Below are positions 46,670 to 58,957 of a stretch of DNA of 64,000 bases, one piece after another. Numbering within the stretch: the first letter of the stretch is position 1; each line of letters opens with the position of its first letter. The position numbers were made by a program, and so were the translations under genes. Below the pieces are notes generated by a model. It searched no databases. It worked only from the letters and a program-made list of their open reading frames with translations, and was not told the origin of the DNA. Origin of the DNA: Aquatica leii (Eukaryota > Arthropoda > Insecta > Coleoptera > Lampyridae). The stretch is taken from positions 229,918,532-229,982,531 of the forward strand of contig CM069432.1 in the NCBI GenBank assembly GCA_035610365.1, given 5' to 3'.

Positions 46670-48617
46670 GTTTGTTATAGAATATACTATTCTCTATTTC
46701 GAATAAGAATTAGCGATTCTTACACTAAAATTCATGTAAAAATTAGCAAATTCTTACACGAATTTTAGTAATGTCAGTGTTTTCAAAGGTGTTTTTGCAT
46801 CGTAAGTTCACGTATACAGTATGAGAAAAAATTTAAATTATTGTAATTTAACAATTCAAATGTAGATGCTAAGATAAAATAAAAACGTCCTAATTATCCA
46901 AAGTTATTTACTTATAAAGGTATAAAGAAATCATTTATACTGAGATTTTAGCTTAACATACAAGTGTTACCAATCAAATAAAATGTTCCACATGTTATTT
47001 GAAAATTAAAATTATACGAAATATGTTAAAATTAAATCGAAATAGAGAGAATAGTATAAAAGACACGTCATAGAATACCGAATGAAACTAAGTCTCGTGA
47101 TAGAAGTACGTTATTTTTGTAACGTGTGTTTTAATATATCTACTATTACAAATACTAATCTATTTAGAAACTATGTTACAAGTATAATTATATTTATGAC
47201 AATTAAACTGTCACAAAAAAGTATTGTTATTCGCAGCATGTGTTTTTTCGAATGTTATGAGAAGCGCTACATTTTAGTTCCTGTAAACGTAAAATTCTAG
47301 GACAACTTTATATATGTGAAGGCAATTAAACTGCACAGTTTTAAGTGTGAGATTTATTTTGTATTAAATTAAGAAAACCTGTGAATTGTAGCAATCTAAG
47401 TTTTAAATTTGAATTTGGCGCCGTAGTTACCCGCCTTTTGTAATTTAGTTATTCCTTCCGGCTGGTAAAGAGACACGGTCACCAGTATTGTAGAATGAGC
47501 CGTTGTATTGATTGTACATGTATTGAATCATCTGTGCATATCCTGACAATAAACTCTGAATATACAGTGTGTATTTAAATTTAAAGAATTGATCAGGTAG
47601 CGTTCAAATTGAACAACGTCACTACAGAATAAAACTTTTGTGTGCGCATAAAATCAGAACGTGTATTATTTACTTACACAAGAATACAACTACAAGAAAT
47701 AATATTATTGTTTAATGGTGCCACATGGTGTCAAAGTGCAGACATGATTTAAAACGAAGAATCAGCAATCAATCCAAACCAATTGCTCAACGGTATATAA
47801 AATATATTGAAAAGTTCGAGAGCCTCCACGAAGTTTTTATCCATTTCCAGAACGTTTACCGAAAGATATAGAAAATTCACAAACGCTTGGCAGAAATCTA
47901 TAAATGCGGTACAAACAAATCATAAGCAGTTATTTTCCGTAATTCGAAGTCGGCAGTGTTAAGAAGATTATTTAAGTTTAAATAAATAAGTGATTAACGC
48001 GTGTCGAGATAAATACGACGAATTAAAATCGTGTGTGACTATAATGTAAACAATAAGTGTTAAACTAAAGTTAACCGCGGACTTTATCTTTCGTGTAAGT
48101 GATAGTGCTATATAAATTAGTGTAAGTGTTTTTATTAAATATCCTTAGATTTAATTAGTTCGGTTAGTTATAAACGTGTACATATTTTTATTATAAATAA
48201 ATTAGTTTTAATACTCGTGACAATATTATATTGTTAGCTTGTACCACAAAAAAAGGAAGTGGCAAGCGGTCGACAAAAAAAGTAAGGGGATGCAGAGTAG
48301 ACATGAGTTTTAACCTGTTAAGTGGTGAACGTGTCGCTTATGTATAATTTTTTGATTACTGGTCAATTAGTGAATTCTACTACTAGATAAAAAAAAGTAC
48401 AATGACTAAAGGTGGATTTATGCAGACCAATTTAACATTTACATTTAAGCAGTTTAACTCGGTTTTATAATTAACCCCATTTATGCAGTTCATTTATTTA
48501 TCAGTTCAAAGTCTTTTATCTTCTTAAAATAAATGATAAATTTAATGCTCACTGCGCATATTTACAAGCAACATTTAACAACGGTAAGGTTATTGAATCC
48601 TTGGTCAAAAAATAAAT

Positions 48618-49266
48618 ATTGACGACAAACATTTAATTGACCGGGTGCGAAAATTTGAGGTGCTTTTTAATAAACGCCATGACGTTTTAAAAAATAAAAA
48701 TGTCCGCGGAATTCGTAGAACATTATGGGGGAAGTGTTAGGAAACGGAGGTAAGCAGCAAGGACTAAGCAGTATTAAGTGTTGAACGTGTTTGGACAGTG
48801 ACTGTCACATTGTGACACGAAAGTATGTTCTCAATGCTAGCAATAACAGTAGTAAAATGTATGGGTATGTTATAGGACAAAAAGTAATGTGGTCAGCTTC
48901 ATCTGTTGGGATTGTGTTGGAATCCATAACCCAGACTGCTGACGATGTAGAAGTACATACTGTGCCACAGAAAGAGGTTCCTGAGGTGAGCAAAAGCCCA
49001 TCCGTGGACGAAGTTAAGTATGTACAGAACAAGGAAACGGTACGTTAGAAACGTATCAAGAATATAAAGCCTGATCTGTCAACAAATTGAACGAATGCGT
49101 GGAAGAAAGTGCACTCCTATTTAGACAATCGCCAACAGCAAGGCAATACCGAGGACAGCGATGGTGAGTTTGGAAAATATGTAGACTTGGAATTACAAAG
49201 GCTTCACAATGTCGCAATTAAACATCATTTAAAACGAAAAGGTGATAAAGTAGAATTGAGGATTTA
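48618..49266 (+). pseudogene. MADF/BESS-type DNA-binding protein relic
   Basis: From about 48618 the frame INIDDKHLIDRVRKFEVLFN then KRHDVLKNKN and TLWGEVL matches the first half of a MADF domain. It ends at a strong donor (GGAG/GTAAGC, 48750-48753); the expected initiator position is ATA and not ATG. After an acceptor at about 48868 the frame to 49048 has no clear similarity. Then SYLDNRQQQGNTEDSDGEFG with KYVDLELQRL resembles the BESS-proximal tail of insect MADF-BESS proteins. Stops separate the pieces, so it is probably a dead copy. A transposon origin is possible. Confidence 0.45.
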
Positions 49267-51053
49267 ATACTGCAATTAGTCGTCGAGTAGCATCAATTGT
49301 CAGCTTTATTAAGTATCGCTAAAATTATACAAATAATTGTTTGTGAACCTAACTTTAATAACACTTTACATTTTATTCATGTTCTATAAACGTTTGACTT
49401 TGTTGTACGATTCGTCTACATGCATATCTATAAATTTCTGGTAGTGGTAAACTAAATGATTTTCTTCAGTTCCGTTATTTAATCGACATCATTGAACCAC
49501 GAAGAGTTACACGCAATACATAATTTAAGAATAAGTAGAAATGATAATATATGATAAACCACTTACTGTTACAGATTGTTACGAGGTTTTTCTCGTAACT
49601 AAAAGAGAGCGACGACTAATTCAGTTGTTCCGGATTATAAAATAAATTTGAAAAGGCGCCAAAACGATGAAAAACTAGGTTAGAAGATACCGTTTAAATC
49701 TACCAGCAGCTGTAATAGAACAAATCACAAGACAGAAGTGGTAACACTGATTATATTTATTTTATCAGAGACAGTAGTTCACGTTAGAAAAAGAAGAAGG
49801 TACAGTCAATAAATTAAAAATCGAGACACTACCTGCGTCCGAATACAAGAATTTAGTTGTTTAAATGGGGTTTAACCCTATCAATTACAGACCCCAAATA
49901 ATTTCAGGTAAACTATTTATTGTCCATACTTTGCAATCTGCTAGTTGTTTTTACTAAAGAATGATTTTATCGTTTACGTTTGCAATGCACTGCTTTTGGC
50001 GGTTACATTTTTAAAGAAATTTAAATTTGGAAATGCATAATCAAATTGGTTAGTAGTTTAAGCTTGATTATTAAGATAAACAACTAAAAGACTAAAGTAG
50101 ATTTAAGAAAAGCACAGCATTATTATTAACAGATATAATAATTAACAGATAATCCACAATTTTTTTAAAAGCAATTACTTCATTACATCAGCATATCATT
50201 GCTTAAATACCTACTAATGCTAAATCGTTGAAGACGAAACGGGTTATTGAATTGTTACGATCATTTTATTTGTTCTGATTGATTTTTTGTCATTCAATTT
50301 AGATCGAATAAATCAAATAGCAGAAAACAATTAGTTTCCCTATAAATTAGACAAATCGTTAAAATGTAAAGTAATCGTATTCAACAAAAAATCGTCTACC
50401 AATGTTTGTTTTCTTAAATGTAGCAAATTATTATATTCAATACGGTAATTTTTTACAGACATTTTTAACTACAAGTGATCATGAATTAATATTTTTTTCT
50501 AAAAGTGCAAGGACACGCTTTGTCTGCAACAATATAGCACCAGTAGGTATTTAAGAAATGATATTCGCTAATTAGCTTTTGTGTAAGAATTTCTTAAACA
50601 CAAGAATCATATATATCATTATTTTTCTTTTTTAGTTATTTAAGTTAATTGTCAAATTTAATTTATAAACCAACAAAATTCCAAGATTAAAATAAATCCA
50701 ACAATTTAGAAAACGTAACAAAAAGTATACAAAGGTCATTAAAAGCAACAAAAGAATCGGAAAATACCGGAAATGTATTTATTGTGATGATAATTATATA
50801 TTGCATAAAAATTTCTTAACTCATGGTATTTGGGAATATTGATTTAAATCAACTAAAATTTAGTCTACTAGTTATGCACGTTTTCACACTCAATTATAAT
50901 GCATAATAAATTCCAGAATTTCTTAAAATCGCAATCAAAACATTTTGTCTTTAAAAAAAATAGCATTACAAATTTACAATTAAGTAAGAAATCTTTTTTG
51001 ATTATTATTTTGTCACAAGGTAATCTTAAATTCTGACTGTGTTATAATACCTA

Positions 51054-51720
51054 AATGTTATGCAATAAACTGATACTCATATTCGTTAATGAAGCGTTTA
51101 TTATACTAAAATATTGTATAACCATATGGAGCATAAAACTAATAACGATATAAACTTCTTTGTTTTGAATACATTCCTTTAACCGCCTGGGTATGGATGC
51201 TATCAAGTGATTTAAATATTCCACACCAATTGTATCCCAAGCATTTTCAATCGCTCTAACTAATTCATTGCGATTTTTAGGTATAAAGATGGGACCTTGT
51301 TGTTCTTGAAGATATGCACCATGCACTTTGCTTGTTAGGGTAACACATTTAGGGTATTTTTTGTAACCAACGACGAACCATCGTGGATGCGTCTATAGGC
51401 ACATTGCCCTTGTAACAAAAAAAGTGTCAAAACCATTGTGTCAAATTAAGAAAAATTAAGTTTACGATATATAACAGAAAACTTATTTGTTGAAATACAT
51501 AATTTCTGTCATGATATACAATTTCGACAGACGGCTCCATAACATCCCGAAATATATTCAAATAGCCCTCTGAATTTAGTCCACCATCGATGATCCAACA
51601 AATTCCTGGACCTCTCAAGCTAAATCAACCCCACACATTCACAGAAAAGTAGCTACTACGTTTTGTTTTCCTAACACGATTTGCCCCATAACGATTTTCT
51701 CGGGATCAATACGCTATAAC
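51054..51720 (-). pseudogene. Tc1-like transposase C-terminal relic
   Basis: From high to low: VNVWG then RGPGICWIIDGGLNSEGYLN (51500-51618), YVFQQ, a stop-containing stretch with VPIDASTMVRRWLQK, then a gap where the LPWP..SPDLNPIENLW block should be, then PKNRNELVRAIENAWDTIGV and SIPRRLKECIQNK (51140-51290). This order matches the second half of Tc1-type DDE transposases, ending with the EAW..I....+..L..SMPRR block. The N-terminal helix-turn-helix half is not seen. Confidence 0.75.
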
Positions 51721-51959
51721 AGGACCATTGTTAAAACTTTTAAAAAAAGTTCCTTCCAATACGTATAATAATTGCCCCTCGAAGGTGTAGATAGTGTTAG
51801 GCAATAATAGTAATTTTTGTGTTGCCTTTGTAAAATTACATTTTTTTAAACATAAAAAAATACCGGAAATATAATGTTGGTACTACATTTATTACTAAAT
51901 CTGTCAAATTTGTCATTAACTTTAACATCGTTTTCAATTTATACCAGATTCGGTTATCG

Positions 51960-53022
51960 TGGGTCGCTGGAGACCCGAGCCATTTTCTTTTGACTCATTT
52001 CTCAGAAACCCAGTAGGGAATAAATTCTTTTGACTTGAGGCTGCGATTCGATGAATACTTGAAATATCTGCCAAGAAACTGATACTCTCGCACCGATTCG
52101 CGAATTATGGGATGCTTTAATTGAAAACTGCCAGGCCAATTATACACTTTCCAATTTTATAACAATTAACGAGCAATTGCTTGGTTTTCGAGAAAAGTTT
52201 TCGGCTCGAGTCTACATAAAATCGAAACCTGTTAAGCACGGAATCAACCTTGTAATTCTTAATGATGCTAAAACTTTTTATCTGTTCAATGCTATCCCGT
52301 ACATTGGCAAAGTCAGTACTGAACGCGGAGTCTATACTCGATTATTACGTGCGAAATCTGTCGGCCAATTTATGGGACCAACAGACATATAACAACAGAC
52401 AATTGGTTCACATCCATCGACATTTTCAACAAAATGAAAACTGAATACAAGTTGACCATGCTCGAAACAGTACGCAAAAAAAAACGACACATTCCTGTTT
52501 CATTTACACAAACTGCGTCTGCCGGCACGACCAGATATGGTTACGATGGTAAGAATATTGTTATCCTACTGTAAAAAAAAAGTAGTTTTCAATGTTTGTC
52601 ATCGTACCGCAAATCTGTGTCTCAAGAATCGAATGAAAAGCCGGAAATGATACACGTGTATAATAAATGCATCCATCCTGTACAATTTGTCACGTAAAAA
52701 TCCAGTCAAAGATTGTCGACAATTTCTGAAAGAATTGGTACTTGAATTGGTTACACCTCACATGAGAAGCATATTACAGATAGCAAACCTTCCGCGAAAT
52801 CTTGCAAAAAGCATCAAATCTGACCCAGAAAACTGCGTTGATTTGACTCACAAACTCGAAAAAACAAAGCGATGCTCTGCGTGCGATCCGAAAAAAGACA
52901 AAAAAACATCAATTGTTGCGTTAAATGTAAATAGCCAATTTGCGATAAGCACAGATTTTCCTGCTCTGAAGATTGTTTATGGTTACAATGTAATGTTTTT
53001 TTTAGTTAAAGTTCTTTATTAA
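51960..53022 (+). pseudogene. Third piggyBac transposase relic (PGBD4-like)
   Basis: FITINEQLLGFREKFSARVY with IKSKPVKHGINLVILNDAKT (52155-52270) is the conserved piggyBac core that begins with the first acidic motif. After a large decayed region, 52687-53022 reads DCRQFLKELVLELVTPHM, then KTKRCSACDPKKDKKT, matching the C-terminal LALELV..HM and Cys-rich tail of the PGBD4 group. The intervening catalytic region has many stops. A GGGTCGCTGGAGACCC palindrome at 51962-51977 resembles piggyBac subterminal repeats. It begins only about 240 bp from the Tc1 relic. Confidence 0.75.
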
Positions 53023-55357
53023 AAATTCTTTAGTTTAAATTTAGGCAGTTATAGACGTTTGTCAGTTGAGAAGGTTGCATACTTTAATTTTTCAATAATA
53101 GCAGCGATTCTAAATTTCGGTATTGCCACGTTTAACTTTATTTTTAAGTTTGAATGACTTTCCACGTTTGTTTTTAGGAATTAGTTTGTATTTATCAGTT
53201 TTTTAATAGCGATTTAGAACAGTCAGAATTCTTTTTTTTTTTAATTAAGGCTTGTTCGTTTTGATTGCAAATTACTGGTTTTGAAATAGAAATCCGACAA
53301 CGCTGTCTTATTTGGCGCAATTTCAATTTAATCAATTACCTGTTTTTGAAAATTTTAACTTGGAGGATAGGTGATTTCTTATTTCGCGATGCTTCATATG
53401 TGTTTTCCGACTTAGAACGGACAGATATCAGTAAGCTTTTGATCGTTAATTTTTTGGAAAAAATCGGTTGTTACAATGTGTTATAGTGGAAATCTCGAGT
53501 ACAAATTTATTTTAGCAAATTTAGCTTTAGATGTAAATAGATTTATTCCCTATTAACATTACGCGTCTTTTGAAGAATTTGCTATTTTCGAAAAAAAACT
53601 TGGTGGAATTTTTTTGTTTGTTTGACGCACACGTCGTTGAGACGGATTTGTGAACTCCGACGTCTTCTAAACATTTAAATTCAAAATTACAGTCGCCTAA
53701 GATGTAAAGGTACGTGTCTTATTAATCTGACGTTGTCTTATGTGTACGTTGCGTTCACCTGTTGCTAAGTCGGTCACTTTTTTTTAGGCTGTTTGCTTCG
53801 TCGTAACGTTATTAATACAGAAGTATCTTTGCTGGAAATCGTTTGTACGTCCTCCTGTCTTTGATATATGGTTCTAGTAGTCCTGCTACTAAAGAAAATT
53901 TACGCAGTCGCCTTCTTAATGCAATTGGTTTTCTCGGCACTTCGTGGGTTATCTACGACGATTAAAAAGCTAAGCTGAGATTTTTCTTTGATATCATTTT
54001 CTGTTGCGTAGTATTGTATAACGATCTGACCAACAATTTGAATCAATTTTTTTTCTTAATTAATTATATGGATTTAAATCTTACAATTATTGTAGTTAAA
54101 CAAACTAACTTTTTTTCAACCTACAGTTGAAAGTTAAATTTTAATGAGATTAAATGTATGTGTAATTATAACTTATCAATTTAATACTATGCAATCTCAA
54201 TTACATCAAATTTTTGCAGCTTGATTGTTTTTTTGTTGAATTAGGGTTATGATAAAACGTTTATCTTTTTTATAGCATTTAGTTAAATGATTCTTTTGCA
54301 GGTATATTTGGGGAATATATATAGCTTATATAACTCTTCGTACCCTATGGAATTAACCGGGTTTATTTTATATTTTTTTTTAACTTTGCGAGTTGTAATT
54401 ATTGTAGTGATACATTTGGCTGCCTGGATTTGACTTTAATTATTGTTAATTGAAAACAGGTGGCGCTTTTTTTGTTGTTTCACGTTGAATTTAACCCAGA
54501 CCGTCTTCACTGGGCTCAGTCGGATCTCTATCCACTGCTTTACCAAGTTGGAGCTGATTAAAGATATGAAAGGCACTAATAAAAGGTAGGTTGTTTGTTG
54601 TTGAAAAAAAATATATATATAAACGTGGCAACAAGATGCTATAACTTAAGGCATGGACATATTTACTATCTTTTGTAGCGTTTTTGATAATTTTTTAGTA
54701 AATGTAAAACACGTAAACATAAAAATATATTAAATTATTTCTTGAACCTTCAAATTTCCTCTTTTTGAAAAATACAATACTTGGCACCACAAACTTAAGC
54801 TTTCTATTGATTCCATCGAGTCCGTGATTTATTCCCGTAAAAATACCATTCTTAAACTTTAATATGAAATTTAAATTTTTCAAATATTTCAATTTGAATT
54901 TTTCAAATATTTCAATTTGTTCGAAAGTTATGAATTTTTTGGTCAATGCTTGCATTTTTCGGAGGTAGGTGTGTTTATGACGAAAAATAAAATATTTGTT
55001 TAAATGTTTTGCAATATTCATGGTGTGCCTTTAAACTAAAAGTATTTAAGTGTTCAGGAATTTTAGCAGATTTTTTCATTGCAAATTACGTGTTCTAACA
55101 TGCCTCGAGTCTTCAGTAACCCACGAAAACCTGACAAGGTGCCGAAAAAAGCAATAACCTGACTAAATTTGAAGTTTTTTTAAATGACTTCTCCACTTGT
55201 CGCGTTCTCGTTCTAATATAATAATTGACTTTGGACATTTAGTTTTACATATGTAGATTTCTTGTTTTCATTTTGGCACCCTACAGCTTTTTTCGGACAT
55301 TACGTAACTACACTAACGAACAAATATTGACGTTTGCGATGTTGGCAGCACAAAAAA
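53023..55357. other. Gene-free stretch in TUT1 intron 2
   Basis: No coding signal. The ORFs at 53265-53486 and 54695-55021 are of low-complexity AT-rich composition with no recognisable domain. Confidence 0.45.
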
Positions 55358-56636
55358 TAATTGTATATTTTGATTCGAATGGTATTATTTGATACGTCGG
55401 CTAAAGAGAATTTCAGCAACGATTCCTCTGGAAAAGAAAACTCGTGTGCATTACAACAAATGAAGCTCCAGTCATGACTGGCAATCAAAATGAGATTGTT
55501 TCGTTGTGTCAAGCTACTAAAGACTTTCTATCGTTATTTTCATTCCATTGCATCACACTAAATATGAAGACAGTTATGAACGTTGTCATCAAAATTGTGT
55601 ATTCTATTTGTGCCCTAAGCATATAATGGCGGCTTTTTAAATGACAATTGAAATTTCGCGAGTGTGATGTGGTTACCGATTTGTTTCTACATGCAAACGT
55701 AAGGTGGTTGAGTGGTAGAATTTTTTTTTAAAGTTCCAATATTAATTGCTATCTGAAATAATCTCTTCTAGATAATAGGTTAACTTTCTTAGTTGATGTA
55801 ATATCATTTAAGTAGCATTAACGTACAACAAACTATTTCTGATATAATTACTATCAAAACAAATTCTTTCAAAAAAATTGCGATTAATCAACTAAACAAA
55901 AAATGTTTTTAAAAAGATTGGCCAGACTCAGAAAATACGTTTAGAGTTTTAGCACAAATCTGGCGAATACTACGGAAGACTATAATTGCAAATATCGACG
56001 CATGTCAGATACCAAGAGCAGAGAGAAGGTACTGCCCACCGGATTTGTAGACCTTCCAAATGGCGAAGTTGTACTAGAAACTTGGCGGGATGAGTTCAAG
56101 ACTTTGCGTAGTGTGGCCAGATTGAGAATCAACAATTCTCCTGCAACTGCTAGGGGTCAACTGAGATAAGCTGTGCCAGTTTCAGAATTTACTTTTGAAA
56201 GCGTTTGTTTCGATAGTAATTATGTCAGTAACAGTTTATCTTTCCCTTGTTATGTTGTAAGTGAATGCTATTTTAAAGTTAACCTCTTATCTAGAAGAGA
56301 TTATTTCAGATAACCTAAAAACTTTCCATCGCTCAACAAGTCTGAATGTAGAAGTACATAAATCGGTATACACAGCACACCCGCTAAATTTCAATTGTAA
56401 AAAGACCCTGTTGTAGGCGTAGGGAAGAAACATAATACACGATTGATTGATTTCCAACCATGACCTTAGCTTCATATGTTGTGATGCACTCGAGTTTGTA
56501 AACTTCTAGTTTACCACAAAACTTAAAATAGCCTAGTAAATATCTAGTTATCTCTTTCAGAGGAATCATTGCTGAAATTCTTCCTTACCTGACGTATCAA
56601 ATCATACCATCCGAATAAAAATACACAATTGAACAG
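55358..56636. mobile_element. Long terminal-inverted-repeat element of about 1.28 kb
   Basis: The left arm (55358-55785) and the reverse complement of the right arm (about 56272-56636) align with indels. Shared blocks include TTTGATACGTC, AGAATTTCAGCAA.GATTCC, GTGCAT.ACAACA.ATGAAGC, GACAATTGAAATTT and the 29-bp block TATCTGAAATAATCTCTTCTA plus eight more bases at the inner end. Arms of hundreds of bases are characteristic of foldback or Mutator-like elements. The 490-bp middle carries an open reading frame. Outer borders and target duplication are not certain. Confidence 0.75.
55945..56169 (+). CDS. Unidentified 74-codon open frame enclosed by the long inverted repeat
   Basis: The frame is open from 55945 to the TAA at 56167-56169; the first ATG is at 56002. 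It reads ANTTEDYNCKYRRMSDTKSR, then EKVLPTGFVDLPNGEVVLET, then WRDEFKTLRSVARLRINNSP, ending ARGQLR. The composition is balanced and unlike the AT-biased noise around it, so it looks like genuine protein-coding sequence, perhaps a captured exon or part of the element's own protein. No family recognised. It is too short, without the ATG, to stand out by length alone. Confidence 0.4.
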   Translation, partial: SFSTNLANTTEDYNCKYRRMSDTKSREKVLPTGFVDLPNGEVVLETWRDEFKTLRSVARLRINNSPATARGQLR

Positions 56637-57280
56637 TCACTGTTATATCGCTGTGTTGTTAAGTACCTTTTATTTTATGTCTTTCCCATACTAATGTACA
56701 GAGAATACAGAGTGGTTTTAAGCAGTTGGAAAAAGAAGTTATAAACGTTTTGAACAGTTATGCACAGTAAAGACAAACAAACGTTATAAAACATTATCGC
56801 CCACCGTTGCCAACAAACAAAAGAAAACATTGGTTCTTCGCGTCATATCTTTAAAATAAGCAGAAAGTAGCTATCTTAATTGATCCAAGTGAATGATTGG
56901 TTTCATGAACTATCGAGCAGTAACAGATCCAGAAAGAGATCGAAAACTGGTCCACAACAGCAAAGTATCCAAATCATCGACAACAATCAATAGAAAATCT
57001 ACCTAACATATCAAAACTAGTTGCCAAGAGAGACAAACCTCCTCATCTGTTACTGTAAATGGCTTACCATATTCTATCCTTTATACTAATTTTTAAAGTA
57101 TGTATTGTGTGTCAATCTTCGCATTTTAATGATGTCGTTTAAATGAATGAATCTGATTTCAAACTCGAGTGCATACCGAGGTATATGAGAGTTAATTCAG
57201 CGTTTTTGCAGATGATTGAACTTAAGCGGAAACAAAGTAGACAGCGTAAGTTCATTATAGAAAATTTGTTGATTCATCAG

Positions 57281-57560
57281 AAAAATGAAATCTGACACCG
57301 GAAGCTGTAATTTGATACCGGAAGTTGTAATCCGACACCGAAAGTTGAAATTTGACACCGGAAGCTGTAATCTGGCACCGGAAGTTGTAATTTGACACCG
57401 GAAGTTGTAATTTGATACCGGAAGTTGTAATTCGATGCCGGAAGTTGTAATTCGATGCCGGAAGTTGGAATTTGACACCGGAAGTTGTAATTCGATACCG
57501 GATGTTGTAATTCGATACCGGAAGTTGTAATTCGATGCCGGAAGTTGAAATTCGATACCG
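57281..57560. repeat. Minisatellite, 14 copies of a 20-bp unit
   Basis: The unit is close to GAAGTTGTAATTCGATACCG and repeats without a length change from 57301 to 57560 (13 units), preceded by one degenerate unit. Variants alternate GATACCG, GACACCG and GATGCCG. Since 20 is not a multiple of 3, all three frames cycle every 60 bp, which makes long spurious ORFs on the minus strand. Confidence 0.95.
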
Positions 57561-58957
57561 GTCTGAAAATTACGAGCGCACACGAACACAGTCGAAGAAA
57601 ATACGATCTCAACCGAACTTACACGAATTTCAAATTTTTTAAAAAGCGCGGGAATTTGTGGCCTAGAACCGGCCTCATATAACTACTGAGGTATATTAAA
57701 TATGGCTCATACTCGATGATGCATTTAGCTCTTTAGTTTATAACAACCTTAATTTACCAAATCTTGAAAAATTTCATTATCTACAGTTATTGGTAACAGG
57801 CGTAGCTACAATTAGCAAATATTTATAATGCGGCATGGAATATTTTGAAAAAATATTTAAAAACAAACAGTTAATTATTCAAGAGCACGTATACTTCATC
57901 TTAAATGCGCCTACAATTACTCATATACATGTCTAAGACAATTGTACGATACCTTAAGAAATAATAAACGAAGTCAAACGTTTCTAGAACATTAATAAAA
58001 TGTAAAGGGTTCTTAGAGTTAGGTTTACAAACAATTCTTCGTACAACTTTATTATTTCTAAAATTAGGCATCCTTTTAAAGCAAATCGACATATGAAAGT
58101 TTAATAAAAGTATTATTACAAGTATGTAATTAACGTTAATCATACATTAAGCTTTGGTTTCTGAGAAAAAAACTTTTATAACTTATTTTTTATCCTTGCA
58201 ATGGTAGTTCGTTTGTTGCCGATAGAAGCGCTAAAATCTTAAATTAATCCCCTATAGGTGGAAGATAGTAGTATAAATCACTTAAATTCTCTTTTAAGCA
58301 TAAGAGCGTTCATACGCTACGCTAGAGTCAAATGAGTACTAACCTTTTTCGAAATTCATTCGGGACTTGAAAAAAATTTTTTAATTTTTTTATGTTAATA
58401 ATCATAAAATGATGCATGTTTTATTATTCGTCGCGAATATTTTTTAGTAATTTATTGTAAAATATCAGTAAATATAAATAAGTCATTAATTAGACGTTAT
58501 TTTCCATGTTTATTAAACTTGACAACGCCCTTTACTGATTAAAATTATTAATAATTAATTTTAACGTTCGCCAGCACCATTTTTTAATGTAATTACATAA
58601 ACTGCATAGTTTAAAGAATGTTTAAAAAAATTATTTATTATGGTATCTGCTTTAATAATATATTTATTATAATTTTAAACACAAAAGATGCTGTTTTCTT
58701 ATAAAGTTAAGAACTTGATTTTCAATCATTAATTACGTTTTGAAATTATTGATGAGGGGTTTTAAATTTTTGAGGAAGGATAACTCTAGAGTGGAACTGC
58801 AAAACGGTTTAAGTGCCAGTTTTATGACTTTTGAGTTTTTGATTTTTTTATGTTCAATAACCAATAACCCACAATACGGTCTATGTGCTATATTAAACTT
58901 TAACGAGTTAAGTTGCATAGTACAAGTGGGGGAAAGTCTTAAGTTCGAGCGCGTCAC
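57561..58957. other. Gene-free stretch in TUT1 intron 2
   Basis: No supported coding region. The gag and 5' LTR expected left of the BEL/Pao pol are not recognisable here. Confidence 0.45.

Noticed and set aside
47405..47760. Text resembling LTR retroelement leaders (TGGCGCC at 47418; TGGTGTCAAAGTG at 47726)
   Set aside because: No LTR pair, polypurine tract or coding domain nearby; the matches are too short.
57197..57612. Two long minus-strand frames with a 20-residue periodicity
   Set aside because: Produced by the 20-bp minisatellite, which keeps all three frames open; not a repeat protein.
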